64,000 nucleotides of DNA from Salinimonas iocasae. GTDB taxonomy: Bacteria; Pseudomonadota; Gammaproteobacteria; Enterobacterales; Alteromonadaceae. How positions within the stretch are numbered: position 1 is the first letter of the stretch; every line of letters starts with the position of its first letter. The position numbers and the translations under genes are program-made. Shown one piece after another: positions 47,823 to 56,511 of the stretch. The DNA is taken from assembly GCF_006228385.1 (NCBI RefSeq), contig NZ_CP039852.1, positions 2,992,001 through 3,056,000 on the forward strand. The letters run 5' to 3'. The notes below the pieces were generated by a model. That model was not told the origin of the DNA. It did no database searches and saw only the letters and a list, made by a program, of their open reading frames with translations.

Positions 47823-49139
47823 CTACATTATTAGTGCTGACATTAGCTCCATCCGCTGCTCCTTACTCAAGTTTGCTAACTGCAGTCTTAGTGGTTCTAA
47901 AGAACTTTCACCACCACAGTTTATATCTCCAGCGTATTCCGACAGTCTTTTACATATCCTATCTGCTGGCTCCCTTAATTCTTCAGCCGTAAGCACGGTA
48001 TAGCCCGCTGTAACATCACTGCGACTGGTTTTGTGGTTAAGTAGTCGTTTCAGTGTATAAGTCCCGACTCCTATTGTTTCAGCAACAGAACAAAACGTAC
48101 GGCGAAGGTCATGTAGCGTAAAAGAGACTTCAGCCCTCGCGTTCATTTGCTTAATAATTTTCTTAGGCTCCACCACTCTGCCATGATGGTTATCCGCCCC
48201 AAAAACAAACCCTGAAACGCGATACTCAGCTCTTCTCTTAAAAATTTCCTCAAGTGGCTTGGTGATTGGCAGTTCCAGTCCATGGCCATTCTTTGTATCG
48301 TCTAAGCAGAATAATTGGTCGTCTAAAAATACGTTTTTCCATTCCAGCTCAAGTAACTCCGTTTTGCGCAGGCCGGTAAACGCCATGAATTCAACAAAGT
48401 CACATACTGTTGCAGTAAAGTCTTGTCTGTGAATGATGGCTTCATCACGCATCTCATTAATAACCGTAAGGAATGGCTTTAACTGTGAGGGTCGAAGTCG
48501 TGTCTGCTTGCGGGCTACATTGTTCCAGCAACGTTTTTCCGACAAAATAGTAACAGGGTTATGAGGAAACAAGGTTCTGCCGTCTGAGGATTTATACTCA
48601 GCTCTGGCGAAGTTAAAAAGCGCTCTGAGCGTTCTCATAGCTAAGTCGGCCTGTGCAGGGCTGCGCTTAGTCAGTTCGCAGTGCCGACGATAGATGCGGG
48701 TTTCTGTGAGGTCAGCCAAACGCTTTTTGGCCCAATCATCAAAGTAACAGTCCATCACCTGCTGGTAGCCACGTAATGTCGTTGCTTTAAGCTTCCTTGA
48801 AAGCTTATAGCTTTCGTATACTGTTTCTAACGTGACTGAGGCGGCCCTAAAGTGACGTTTGCTATCATTTGGATTCATTCCATCCGCAATGTCCGCCATG
48901 GCCTTCCTGGCTTGTTTACGAGCCTGCTCTAGGGGAATGGATGGAAAAGAGCCGATAGTGACCGACAATGGCTTTTGCGTGCCAGGAAGCTTCTTATAAA
49001 CCCGAAAAGTCTTCTTGTTTGATGGAAGAACATCAATGATTAAGCCTGGCATTTGAGCGTCGTAATATCGAGCTCGTTTGTCTGAGCCTGACAGTTTCTC
49101 AATGGCTTGTTCTGTAAATCTGAATTTTGTTGCTGACAT
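47823..49139 (-). CDS. int: DUF4102-type tyrosine integrase of the island
   Basis: The 438 residues have the arm-binding N-terminal domain (FTEQAIEKLSGSDKRARYYDAQMPGLIIDVLPSNKKTFRVYKKLPG, then SIPLEQARKQARK) of P4-type integrases. The catalytic residues are Arg in TGLRKTELLELEW, HDLRRTF, LNHKT and the Tyr in TAGY. It lies next to attR, with the arm-type repeat four bases upstream of its start codon, so integrase binding could autoregulate it. Confidence 0.93.
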   Translation of the reverse strand: MSATKFRFTEQAIEKLSGSDKRARYYDAQMPGLIIDVLPSNKKTFRVYKKLPGTQKPLSVTIGSFPSIPLEQARKQARKAMADIADGMNPNDSKRHFRAASVTLETVYESYKLSRKLKATTLRGYQQVMDCYFDDWAKKRLADLTETRIYRRHCELTKRSPAQADLAMRTLRALFNFARAEYKSSDGRTLFPHNPVTILSEKRCWNNVARKQTRLRPSQLKPFLTVINEMRDEAIIHRQDFTATVCDFVEFMAFTGLRKTELLELEWKNVFLDDQLFCLDDTKNGHGLELPITKPLEEIFKRRAEYRVSGFVFGADNHHGRVVEPKKIIKQMNARAEVSFTLHDLRRTFCSVAETIGVGTYTLKRLLNHKTSRSDVTAGYTVLTAEELREPADRICKRLSEYAGDINCGGESSLEPLRLQLANLSKEQRMELMSALIM

Positions 49140-49142
49140 GCT

Positions 49143-49162
49143 GTGCTACCTCTGTGCTACTT
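49143..49162 (+). repeat. Right copy of the integrase arm-type repeat
   Basis: GTGCTACCTCTGTGCTACTT, identical to 31031-31050 in the same orientation, immediately upstream of int. Confidence 0.7.
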
Positions 49163-49304
49163 TGAGCGCAAAATCTAATGCGCTGAATTGCTTAAAAAAT
49201 TAAGCAACAGAGATAACAAAACCTCAATAACCCAATGATTTATATGAAACAATAAGTAATTGCAAGGTAAATAAAGTAACTACCGGTAAAGGCTCGGTTT
49301 GAGT

Positions 49305-49352
49305 CTCATAATCGGCAGGTCCCCTGTTCAAGTCAGGGTGGGGCCACCATTT
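49305..49352 (+). repeat. attR: 48-bp copy of the tRNA 3' half
   Basis: Identical to 30940-30987, including CCA, but without the 5' half, so it is not a functional tRNA gene. It marks the right junction of the island. Confidence 0.93.
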
Positions 49353-49507
49353 CTTCTTTTCAAATAAACAGTAACTAGCCTGCTTTTGTTCTAAGACACC
49401 CTTCGCATCGCTTTACTTAAGCGTTTTCAATAATTAATTCAATCGTAGTCACATTAAAGACTGTTAGCCTATTGAGTAAACGAAAAAACGACCTCTGACA
49501 ATATCGA

Positions 49508-49810
49508 TCAGTCCGGCAAGTGGAGAGCCAGTGACAGCAATTTGCGGTGGCCTTGCTCTATCTTAGTTACGCTATAATTATAAATATCGGGACGAAATAA
49601 AAACACTCTGTTAAACAGGTTGAAGATCACCTTATCAGCTCTGAATTCACCGCCTTTACTGGCTTTTTTCAACACAATATTGAGCTTAAAGTAGCGCCCG
49701 CTTCCCATTGGGTCATTGTGACGAAGTACACTGTGGCCTTGCGGGTAAGTTACCAGGTTCAGAGAAACCCGCTTTGATGATAACAACACCTTATTTCGTA
49801 CTTTGGTCAT
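49508..49810 (-). CDS. Putative 2-oxoglutarate/Fe(II) oxygenase-like small protein
   Basis: The 100 residues contain an HxD-type pair (RHNDPMGSGRYFKLNIVLKKASKGGEF) and a distal His with Arg (KIEQGHRKLLSLAL), the layout of a small double-stranded beta-helix oxygenase. It is shorter than usual, so the call is tentative. A perfect 18-bp inverted repeat sits 20 bases before its start. Confidence 0.5.
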   Translation of the reverse strand: MTKVRNKVLLSSKRVSLNLVTYPQGHSVLRHNDPMGSGRYFKLNIVLKKASKGGEFRADKVIFNLFNRVFLFRPDIYNYSVTKIEQGHRKLLSLALHLPD

Positions 49811-49830
49811 CTGTACTCCTCATTTAAAGA

Positions 49831-49870
49831 ACACCCTTAGGTTTGAACAATCGTTCAAACCTAAGGGTGT
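49831..49870. repeat. Perfect 18-bp inverted repeat
   Basis: ACACCCTTAGGTTTGAAC (49831-49848) and its exact complement (49853-49870) are separated by AATC. It lies immediately upstream of the gene starting at 49810. It could be an operator or a 5'-leader hairpin; no T-tract is present on either side. Confidence 0.7.
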
Positions 49871-50326
49871 CACACATAATGAGTCGTGCAAATCTGACGG
49901 TGAAACCTTTTTGTTATATGAAAATTGTATCTGACCTAATAGGCCGTTACTCAGGTTAAAAAATCGCAAGTGACTTTCGTTATAAACCTGTCCAGTTCTA
50001 TCAATGTCGACGAGGCACGAGAAGGCCAGCTAAAGTTTCCTTTTTGCTATTACAGGTACAGCCTGGATATCCACTTTTCATAGGTGCATCGTTTAGGGCT
50101 TACCCCTACTCATCAGGCATGTTGTTGTGAGTACGCCCTGTGATTATTAAGTATTAAACCATCCTGCTGCGATAAACAGTTGTTTGCCTTAAGTTACTGA
50201 CAAAACAATGAACTTCAGAAACTCTCTGGCGTATAATTGAAATTGATCGCTCTAAAACTGCAGGTATTTCGCTGTGTCTGAGCGGAGTGTAATTCGGATA
50301 TTGAGTACCGGGAAAACAATAAGCAA
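49871..50326. other. Intergenic, no supported gene
   Basis: About 455 bases without a credible frame between the inverted repeat and the AI-2E gene. No RNA gene or repeat recognised. Confidence 0.45.
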
Positions 50327-51466
50327 ATGACAGTTTCTACAACGAGCCCCAAGGGAGGCCCGCAGACAAAAGTACTGAAAACACTCCTTTTGCTTGCCGT
50401 CATCTATACGCTGTATCTTGCAAAATCACTTCTCATACCACTTTTTTTCTCTGCGTTTGTCGCTTTGTTGCTAAGTCCGCTGGTGGCGATTGCCAGAAGA
50501 ATCTATATCCCACGAACAATATCAGCCGCTGCATTGATGGTGCTGCTTCTTACGCCGTTCACATTCTTAGGGCTGCAGTTAGCTGAGCCGGCAGAGCGAT
50601 GGATGCAGGCTTTACCCAAGATGGCTGCTGAAATTACTGAGGAAATTAATGAGATTAGCGACAGCTTGGTAGAAGAATCCGAGAAGCCGGTCGCTGAACC
50701 TCAAGAAGAAGAGAGTGATTCGTTTTTCGACTGGTTCGGTGACGATGATGATGAGAAAGAAGCTGAAAAAGCGGAGTCTCCACCGGAAGAACAAAATACC
50801 GTTTCTGATAAATTGAAGCAAAATAGTATTGAGATGGCGATCTCAGTGTTGAGTAATGCGCCCCTGTTGCTCGCCCAGATCTTTGCCTGCCTTATATTTA
50901 TATTTTTTCTGCTGGTTTTTGGTCCCGGCTTATTTAAAGTATTTATCCGCGACTTTCCCATAGTTACGAACAAACGCCGAGCACTGGTGCTTGTTCACCA
51001 CATCCAGACAGAGTTGTCTGCCTATATTGTCACCATTAGCATCATTAACGCGCTGCTGGGTACAGCAACCGCTATTGTCTTCACTTATCTGGGCATAGAT
51101 GACGCTATCTTGTGGGGTGCACTGGTTGCGTTGATGAACTTTGTTCCGTATCTGGGCGGATTAGCCAGCTGCAGCATATTGCTCGTGGCAGGGATGGTGC
51201 AGTTCGGGCTTGTCAGTACCGCGTTTCTGCCTGCTGCAGTATTTTTGGGAATCAATATTCTGGAATCTCAGTTAATCACGCCAGCGGTTTTGGGCAGAAG
51301 TATGCAATTGAACCCGCTTATTATCATTCTCTGGTTATCGGTAGCTGGCTGGTTATGGGGCATTGTAGGAGTATTGCTAGCGGTGCCACTTCTAATGAGC
51401 TTTAAAATTATTCTGAAAAACCTTGGCGCACTACCGCACTGGGTGAGACTAATAGAAACAAAGTAG
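50327..51466 (+). CDS. AI-2E/PerM-family membrane protein
   Basis: The 379 residues have about seven to eight membrane helices and the family end (DAILWGALVALMNFVPYLGG...ILESQLITPAVLGRSMQLNPL...WGIVGVLLAVPLL). These are permease/exporter-like proteins, some Na+/H+ antiporters. An acidic insert near residues 110-165 (EEITEEINEI...DWFGDDDDEKEAEKAE) is a soluble loop. Confidence 0.85.
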   Translation: MTVSTTSPKGGPQTKVLKTLLLLAVIYTLYLAKSLLIPLFFSAFVALLLSPLVAIARRIYIPRTISAAALMVLLLTPFTFLGLQLAEPAERWMQALPKMAAEITEEINEISDSLVEESEKPVAEPQEEESDSFFDWFGDDDDEKEAEKAESPPEEQNTVSDKLKQNSIEMAISVLSNAPLLLAQIFACLIFIFFLLVFGPGLFKVFIRDFPIVTNKRRALVLVHHIQTELSAYIVTISIINALLGTATAIVFTYLGIDDAILWGALVALMNFVPYLGGLASCSILLVAGMVQFGLVSTAFLPAAVFLGINILESQLITPAVLGRSMQLNPLIIILWLSVAGWLWGIVGVLLAVPLLMSFKIILKNLGALPHWVRLIETK

Positions 51467-51561
51467 CCTGTTGTCATCGTCGGCCATAAATAGCCTTCGC
51501 GTATGTTTACTGTGCGGCTATTTGTTTGACTTAGAACTTGTATTTGGGCTGTTTTTTCAGG

Positions 51562-51774
51562 TTATTTTGCGCAATCGCGGCCTATTTCTTTGCAATATGC
51601 ACAGACCTCGTGAATAGTGCCTTTTACAGAAAGACACGCCGCCAACACTGTGATTACAAATAACATTTCTCGTGCTTTTTCGATCCCTGCTATTAAAGCC
51701 CAAACGCAAAACATCAGTGTAGAAAACGCTAAAAGTGTCGCGATAAATTTATAATATATCTTTTCATACCTCAC
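51562..51774 (-). CDS. Small two-helix membrane protein
   Basis: The 70 residues have two hydrophobic helices (FIATLLAFSTLMFCVWALIAG and MLFVITVLAACLSV) and a Cys-containing tail (EVCAYCKEIGRDC). No family recognised. Confidence 0.4.
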   Translation of the reverse strand: MRYEKIYYKFIATLLAFSTLMFCVWALIAGIEKAREMLFVITVLAACLSVKGTIHEVCAYCKEIGRDCAK

Positions 51775-51825
51775 TACTCGATAAATACAAAAAGGGGCGC
51801 CATACGAACCCTCAAGACTATTAAT

Positions 51826-51972
51826 TTATTCAGATTTTCTAAGAGTAGAATCAATATTTTGATGGATGGCTGTGCCTATAGCAGCACCATTTTTACCAAC
51901 AGCATTTACGGCGTACAACTGAACTAAAAGGTAGTTAGCTTTGCTCGCCTCGGGTGGAACAGCGTTTCCCAT
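51826..51972 (-). CDS. Possible 48-residue protein
   Basis: The frame reads MGNAVPPEASKANYLLVQLY and continues with an Ala/Gly-rich helix ending STLRKSE. The composition is protein-like, but I see no ribosome binding site, so it may be a remnant of a longer gene whose 5' part has decayed (the region to 52080 has no other gene). Confidence 0.25.
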   Translation of the reverse strand: MGNAVPPEASKANYLLVQLYAVNAVGKNGAAIGTAIHQNIDSTLRKSE

Positions 51973-52080
51973 CAGCTTGCGACAGCTTTGGGAGTAAGAT
52001 TATTGGTGGAACGCCTGCAAAAACAACCATGTATTATGGCCAGATATGCACAACGCTTGGATGAGAAAGTGTCCGCTGGT

Positions 52081-52821
52081 TCAATAGTCTGATGCTTCAC
52101 GTTGATTAATATCTCTTACGCTAAGGCCAAGTTCTTTCACCTTTATGGTGTCGTAAAAATCAAACTGCACCGGGCAACCTGCATCTATCATCTGAAGCCA
52201 CACATAACGCAAGTTATCGGGTCGCTCTCCTTTCCAGAATTGCCTGGTTTTATTGATATAGGCAATGACGGGCGCGGTGTGCCCATCACGATAAATCTGG
52301 CTGATGAGGCTAAAGTCCGGTCCGAAACTATCAAGTACTGCCGAGTTGCCTGACTCAATTGACTTTAAAAGATAATCGAAAGCGCTCTCCTGTTTACCCT
52401 GCCGGTAAGCCAGCCACGCCTGAGCGATACCGACTGCATGCTTTTCGCTGCCAAAACTGTCAAAAACATCGCCCGCGATTTGTTGCCTGACACTAAGCGC
52501 ATCCACATGACTGAAAACCGTATTTATTTTGGCCTTAACTTCATCAACCGGGTCAAACTGCGCACTGAACTTAAGGTGCTGGCTTAAATCACTGATTGTT
52601 CGAAATGCATTATCGTCAGCGGCGAGGCTTCTTTCGTAGTTCTGCCATGTTTCATCCAGTAAGCGTCGGTTTTTCGCCTCAAAGCTGGCATACCTTTCCT
52701 GCATAAATTTCTGGTATTCGGGGTCGTCACAGCCTTCCTCATAGTCAGCGCGGGCGCTCAAGCAGGCTAACAAACCGATGCTGATGACGATGGTGGGAAT
52801 AGCTTTCATCAACTGGCTCAC
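52081..52821 (-). CDS. Secreted hypothetical protein
   Basis: The 246 residues start with a signal peptide (AIPTIVISIGLLACLSARADYEEGCDD). LLAC could also be a lipobox, making it a lipoprotein. The rest is helical, with a region like solenoid repeats (AQAWLAYRQGKQESAFDYLLKSIESGNSAVLDSFGPDFSLI). Function unknown. Confidence 0.6.
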   Translation of the reverse strand: MSQLMKAIPTIVISIGLLACLSARADYEEGCDDPEYQKFMQERYASFEAKNRRLLDETWQNYERSLAADDNAFRTISDLSQHLKFSAQFDPVDEVKAKINTVFSHVDALSVRQQIAGDVFDSFGSEKHAVGIAQAWLAYRQGKQESAFDYLLKSIESGNSAVLDSFGPDFSLISQIYRDGHTAPVIAYINKTRQFWKGERPDNLRYVWLQMIDAGCPVQFDFYDTIKVKELGLSVRDINQREASDY

Positions 52822-52964
52822 TGTTAGATTTTTCTACATATTACTACAGCCAAGATGCGAAGATTGATCTGCGGTAAACAGGCGGAGCGTGCATGCCGCT
52901 GACGCTCACGTTAAGCGATGCAGTAATTCTAAGCAGCAACAACCAGTAAGAAGAATAAGACTGA

Positions 52965-53522
52965 TTAGCAGTGAACTTTGTTTTTAGGCTTACAGGGGTT
53001 GCCTACAGCAATGGTTCCTGGCGCAATACTTTTTGTTACCACGCTACCGGCCCCAATAACACATTTGTCGCCAATAACCACACCAGGCAGAATAGTAACG
53101 TCGCCGCCTATCCAGACATCATTACCGATAGTGATGGGCTCAGCAAACCCGATATGCTGTGCACGCTCTTCAGGATCGATAGGATGATGCGCTGTATAAA
53201 ATGATGTATTAGGCCCGATAAACACATTATTGCCTATGGTCACTTTGCAGCAATCCAATACTGTCCAGTTGAAATTGATGAAAATGTGACTGCCCAGATG
53301 AATATTGTGACCGTAGTCGATGCGTACAGGTTTTTCGATGTGAATATCTTCACCGCATTGTCCGAATAACTCACTGAGTAATTTCTCGCGCGCCTTCACT
53401 TCGCGCGGCCCAAGTGCGTTGATTTTATCGACTAAATCGCGTGTTTTATAGCGTATTTCCACTAAATCAGGATCGTTTATCCAATACTTTTCACCGGCTA
53501 TCATTTTGTCGTGCGCTGTCAT
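52965..53522 (-). CDS. maa: Maltose/galactoside O-acetyltransferase-type enzyme
   Basis: The 185 residues have the Mac N-terminal domain ([31 protein letters not shown]) and a left-handed beta-helix of hexapeptide repeats ([19 protein letters not shown]...[31 protein letters not shown]). The catalytic His is in [12 protein letters not shown]. It transfers acetyl from acetyl-CoA to a sugar. Symbol by family similarity. Confidence 0.85.
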   Translation of the reverse strand: MTAHDKMIAGEKYWINDPDLVEIRYKTRDLVDKINALGPREVKAREKLLSELFGQCGEDIHIEKPVRIDYGHNIHLGSHIFINFNWTVLDCCKVTIGNNVFIGPNTSFYTAHHPIDPEERAQHIGFAEPITIGNDVWIGGDVTILPGVVIGDKCVIGAGSVVTKSIAPGTIAVGNPCKPKNKVHC

Positions 53523-53937
53523 AATTTCATCCTAATATCGCTAATTTTAGACGCTGTCAGTAATGGCTCTGCTAACCGCAAAACTTGCTAAGTACTATCA
53601 TACTACAGTAAAACTGATACATTGAAATCACGCGCACTGATAGTCAATTCATTCCGCAAGCCTTGCATAGCTGCACAACGGTTACGCGTCTCATCCGGTA
53701 GTTTAATAAAACAAACATTTCGTACAGTTCATTTTTCTTCGAAGTCGTTTAGGCTTTTTCGTAATCGCCATGGCTATGAATCTTTGTAACAAGCCTTTTA
53801 AAGAAGAACGGCGATACAAGCTCTCAGAATGGAGCTTCCAGTCCAGAAGTAAGATGACCAGTGGTGATAAGAAAAAGGTAAATAAAACAAAGGCTGACAT
53901 GGCTGTGTCAGCCTGACTCCTCAGTGAGGATAAAGCA
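53523..53937. other. Intergenic with a minus-strand terminator-like hairpin
   Basis: No accepted gene. GGCTGACA (53892-53899) pairs with TGTCAGCC (53906-53913). Read on the minus strand this is followed by TTTGTTTTATTT, so it may stop transcripts that pass through from the M24 peptidase gene. Confidence 0.5.
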
Positions 53938-54148
53938 ATGAACAGAACGAAAAAACTATTAGCTTGCATGGGCGTTTTTATACTGACCGCATGCTCATCT
54001 AATGTAACGAAGGAGCCTGCTTCCAGTACTGATGCCCCCCCTATCGGCTACCGCGCAAAAGGTGCAGAACAATGCAAAGCTTGCATTAGCGCATTGTGGC
54101 AAAGGTAAGGTTAGCGCCGTGTCTGCACAGGGATATGAATGCAAATAA
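53938..54148 (+). pseudogene. Small lipoprotein gene with a frameshift at a C7 tract
   Basis: The ATG at 53938 opens a lipoprotein signal (LLACMGVFILTAC, Cys 19). The frame as given stops after 56 residues at 54108. Removing one C from CCCCCCC at 54035-54041 joins it to a second frame reading PLSATAQKVQNNAKLALAHC and ending SAQGYECK at 54148, giving a 69-residue protein with two extra cysteines. Causes could be a sequencing error, a recent mutation or slipped-strand phase variation. Confidence 0.6.
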
Positions 54149-54192
54149 CGTTTTACCGGTTAGGCATTCCGCTTAAGCTAAATGATGCCTGA

Positions 54193-55521
54193 TTAGTCAG
54201 ACGATATAAGATGGAACTTTTGCTGTCTGCCATCCAGATAGCGAACCTGTTTACCGTCAAAAAATGCATCTTCTTCTAACATGATGCGAATCTTTTTATC
54301 CCATTCGGGCACGTAACTGGTAGCGTTGAGTTCAATGGAATACGCTGTATTTGGGTAGAGCGGGTAGTCTCCTACCACCGGCAGACCTTCCTGCGCATCC
54401 CACATACCTATGGTAGGGCCGGCTGCGTGGCCGTGAAAACCCAGAGGATGCGTATAAATAGACGGTGTAATGCCGGCCTTAACCGCCTGGTGTCTGGATG
54501 TACGCAGGATCTCGTTTCCACTTCTGCCTTTTATGAAGTTACCAGTAAGAATATCCTGGAGTTGGTTACCCGCTTTGAGCGCCTTTACCAGCCCTGCCGG
54601 TGGCTCTGTTTCGCCAGGCCTTAATACGTATGCGTGTTGTTGCTGATCTGTGTTTAATCGCAGGTAGGTAATACCAAAATCTACGTGTAACAGGTCCCCA
54701 GGCTGTATGACGTTCTCCTCAGGCCGTTGACTGAAGTCGCGCTGCTCCTGCCCCTTTGTCGCTCGCTGAATTGACACTGTTGGATGAAACCAGTTTTCAA
54801 GCCCCATCGCTTTACTCTGGTCTCGTAGCCACCAAACGATGTCATCAGTACTCGTTTTACCCGGCGTAACTACCGCATTCGAAAAGGCCTTGGCAATTAG
54901 TTCATGACCAATTTCAGCTAACTGAGGGTAATAGGTCATTTCCAGTTCACTGCGCGTCTCCAGCCATGCAATAGCAAGTTCTTGTGCTGATACGACACGT
55001 GCATGCAGTTTATCAGGCAACGCAGCCATGAATTGTGCTTTTTCGGTACTGCTCATACCATCAGCCAGCGCGAAGGATTTTGAAACATTGATACCGATTC
55101 GGTCAGGATCACGGGTTTTGATAATCTCGGCCAATGCCGCCCACTGATCTGGCTGAGCATCTTTATCCCACGCTTTTTCAAATGTATCGCCCATCGCGTA
55201 TCGTGCTACCGCTAATGTTTCCAATGGCTGACCGTCTCCAGGGTAATAGATAACCAGCATGGTATGCCTGCGTGCGGAGAGCCAGGTGGAAGGCAGCATG
55301 GTTTTCAATACCGGATCTTCGTTGTACTCACGCGACATGGTTACCCACATGTCGATACCGGTCCGCTTCATAAGATGAGGCAAAACCTGCTCAAACCGCT
55401 GCTGCAATATATTATCGATGATTTGTGCCCGCTGTTTCATGCTGGCAACATTTACAGCCGACACGGGCAGAGAAAGAAGCACTAAAAATAAGACCAGAAG
55501 ACTTCGCATAGCAGATAACAC
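54193..55521 (-). CDS. Secreted M24-family metallopeptidase (Xaa-Pro aminopeptidase-like)
   Basis: The 442 residues have a signal peptide (LLVLFLVLLSLPVSAVN), a creatinase-like N-terminal domain and a pita-bread C-terminal domain. Candidate metal ligands are in LLHVDFGITYL, HPLGFHGHAAGPTIGMWD, YSIELNAT and the final Glu in IMLEEDAFF. The first Asp pair is less canonical than in PepP. A periplasmic di- or tripeptidase role is likely. Confidence 0.8.
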   Translation of the reverse strand: MLSAMRSLLVLFLVLLSLPVSAVNVASMKQRAQIIDNILQQRFEQVLPHLMKRTGIDMWVTMSREYNEDPVLKTMLPSTWLSARRHTMLVIYYPGDGQPLETLAVARYAMGDTFEKAWDKDAQPDQWAALAEIIKTRDPDRIGINVSKSFALADGMSSTEKAQFMAALPDKLHARVVSAQELAIAWLETRSELEMTYYPQLAEIGHELIAKAFSNAVVTPGKTSTDDIVWWLRDQSKAMGLENWFHPTVSIQRATKGQEQRDFSQRPEENVIQPGDLLHVDFGITYLRLNTDQQQHAYVLRPGETEPPAGLVKALKAGNQLQDILTGNFIKGRSGNEILRTSRHQAVKAGITPSIYTHPLGFHGHAAGPTIGMWDAQEGLPVVGDYPLYPNTAYSIELNATSYVPEWDKKIRIMLEEDAFFDGKQVRYLDGRQQKFHLISSD

Positions 55522-55647
55522 CTTGTCACAGTGAAGTTTTAATAAACATTACCCATAATAGGCATGATTCGAAAACAACCTCAAAGGTTTCGCTGCTGAA
55601 GTATTAATCTGTTAAGCCATCAAACCGGTTGCGACTTACACTGTCCG

Positions 55648-56361
55648 CTATTCATTATCTTTGAACCTTGCTGCATTTTGGTCTTCCTGACGTTTGACAT
55701 CACCTTTGCCGAAAAAGGCCGGGTATGGCTCTGGTATTTCCAGCGCCCGCTGAGTAGCCGGACGTGCATCAATACGCTCAAGCCACTCTTGGAGATGCGG
55801 CAACCCGTCTACACTGACGTTTGCCCAGTAATATGCCCGGGTCCAGGTATACATAGCCATATCTGCAATGGTGTATTGTGCATCAACTAAATAGGTTCGC
55901 CCTTCCAGGCGCGTGTTCAGTACTTCTATCAACCTTCGGCTCTCATCCACATAGCGTTTTATAGCAAATGGATCCCCGTTGCCATTTTTAGCAGCAATAC
56001 GTTGAAAGTACATCGCTTGTCCCATCATAGGTCCGACACCGGCCATCTGAAACATGAGCCATTGCAGGGTTTCTGAACGGCTATTAGCATCTTTTGGCAA
56101 AAACTTTCCATACTTTTCTGCCAGATACCAAAGAATAGCTCCAGACTCAAACACCACAAAATCGTTATTGGTGCGATCCACGACTGTCGGGATCCTTCCG
56201 TTTGGATTGAGTTTCAGATACTCAGACGATTTTTGTTCTTTCTTCGAAAAATCGATATGCGTCAGATCATATTCCACACCGGCCTCTTCCAAAAATACGA
56301 CGGGCTTCCAGCCGTTCATGGTTGAAGCAGTATAAAGGTGAATATCTTTTGATTTACTCAT
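55648..56361 (-). CDS. Glutathione S-transferase family protein
   Basis: The 237 residues have a thioredoxin-like N-terminal domain (LYTASTMNGWKPVVFLEEAGVEYDLTHIDF, then NPNGRIPTVVDR and VFESGAILWYLAEKYG). An all-helical C-terminal domain follows (YTIADMAMYTWTRAY). It is closest to the Nu/Ure2p-like class (YfcG, YghU), which act as glutathione-dependent disulfide reductases. Confidence 0.88.
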   Translation of the reverse strand: MSKSKDIHLYTASTMNGWKPVVFLEEAGVEYDLTHIDFSKKEQKSSEYLKLNPNGRIPTVVDRTNNDFVVFESGAILWYLAEKYGKFLPKDANSRSETLQWLMFQMAGVGPMMGQAMYFQRIAAKNGNGDPFAIKRYVDESRRLIEVLNTRLEGRTYLVDAQYTIADMAMYTWTRAYYWANVSVDGLPHLQEWLERIDARPATQRALEIPEPYPAFFGKGDVKRQEDQNAARFKDNE

Positions 56362-56511
56362 CAGCGTTTCCGTTTATAACCTGACAGATACAGAGAGGTT
56401 ACTGACCTGGTATTGGAGCTGCTATACGGGCTGAATCGAAAAAGCGCTTAATAATATAGCTGGCAGGGTGAGTGGTGATGCTGACCACTCACCATTAATT
56501 GCTTCTGCAAA

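Larger units (their letters stand above)
30985..49352. mobile_element. Integrative genomic island in tRNA-Ile2 (about 18.4 kb)
   Basis: Bounded by 48-bp direct repeats, it holds an integrase at its right end and identical 20-bp repeats just inside both ends. It is visibly more AT-rich than the flanks. Cargo: an unknown membrane-protein pair, a second recombinase, an XRE regulator, small membrane proteins, an excisionase-like protein, a RepA-type initiator, a TerB/BrxD/helicase operon, an iteron origin, a DUF2235 lipoprotein and a SIR2-like gene. No structural phage or conjugation genes are seen, so it would need a helper or chance transfer to move between cells. Confidence 0.92.

Noticed and set aside
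49305..49352. Second tRNA gene
   Set aside because: Only the 3' half of tRNA-Ile2 is present; it is the att duplication.
53703..53969. 88-codon minus-strand frame
   Set aside because: It overlaps the signal-peptide region of the + strand lipoprotein gene and includes the terminator-like hairpin; its composition is unconvincing.
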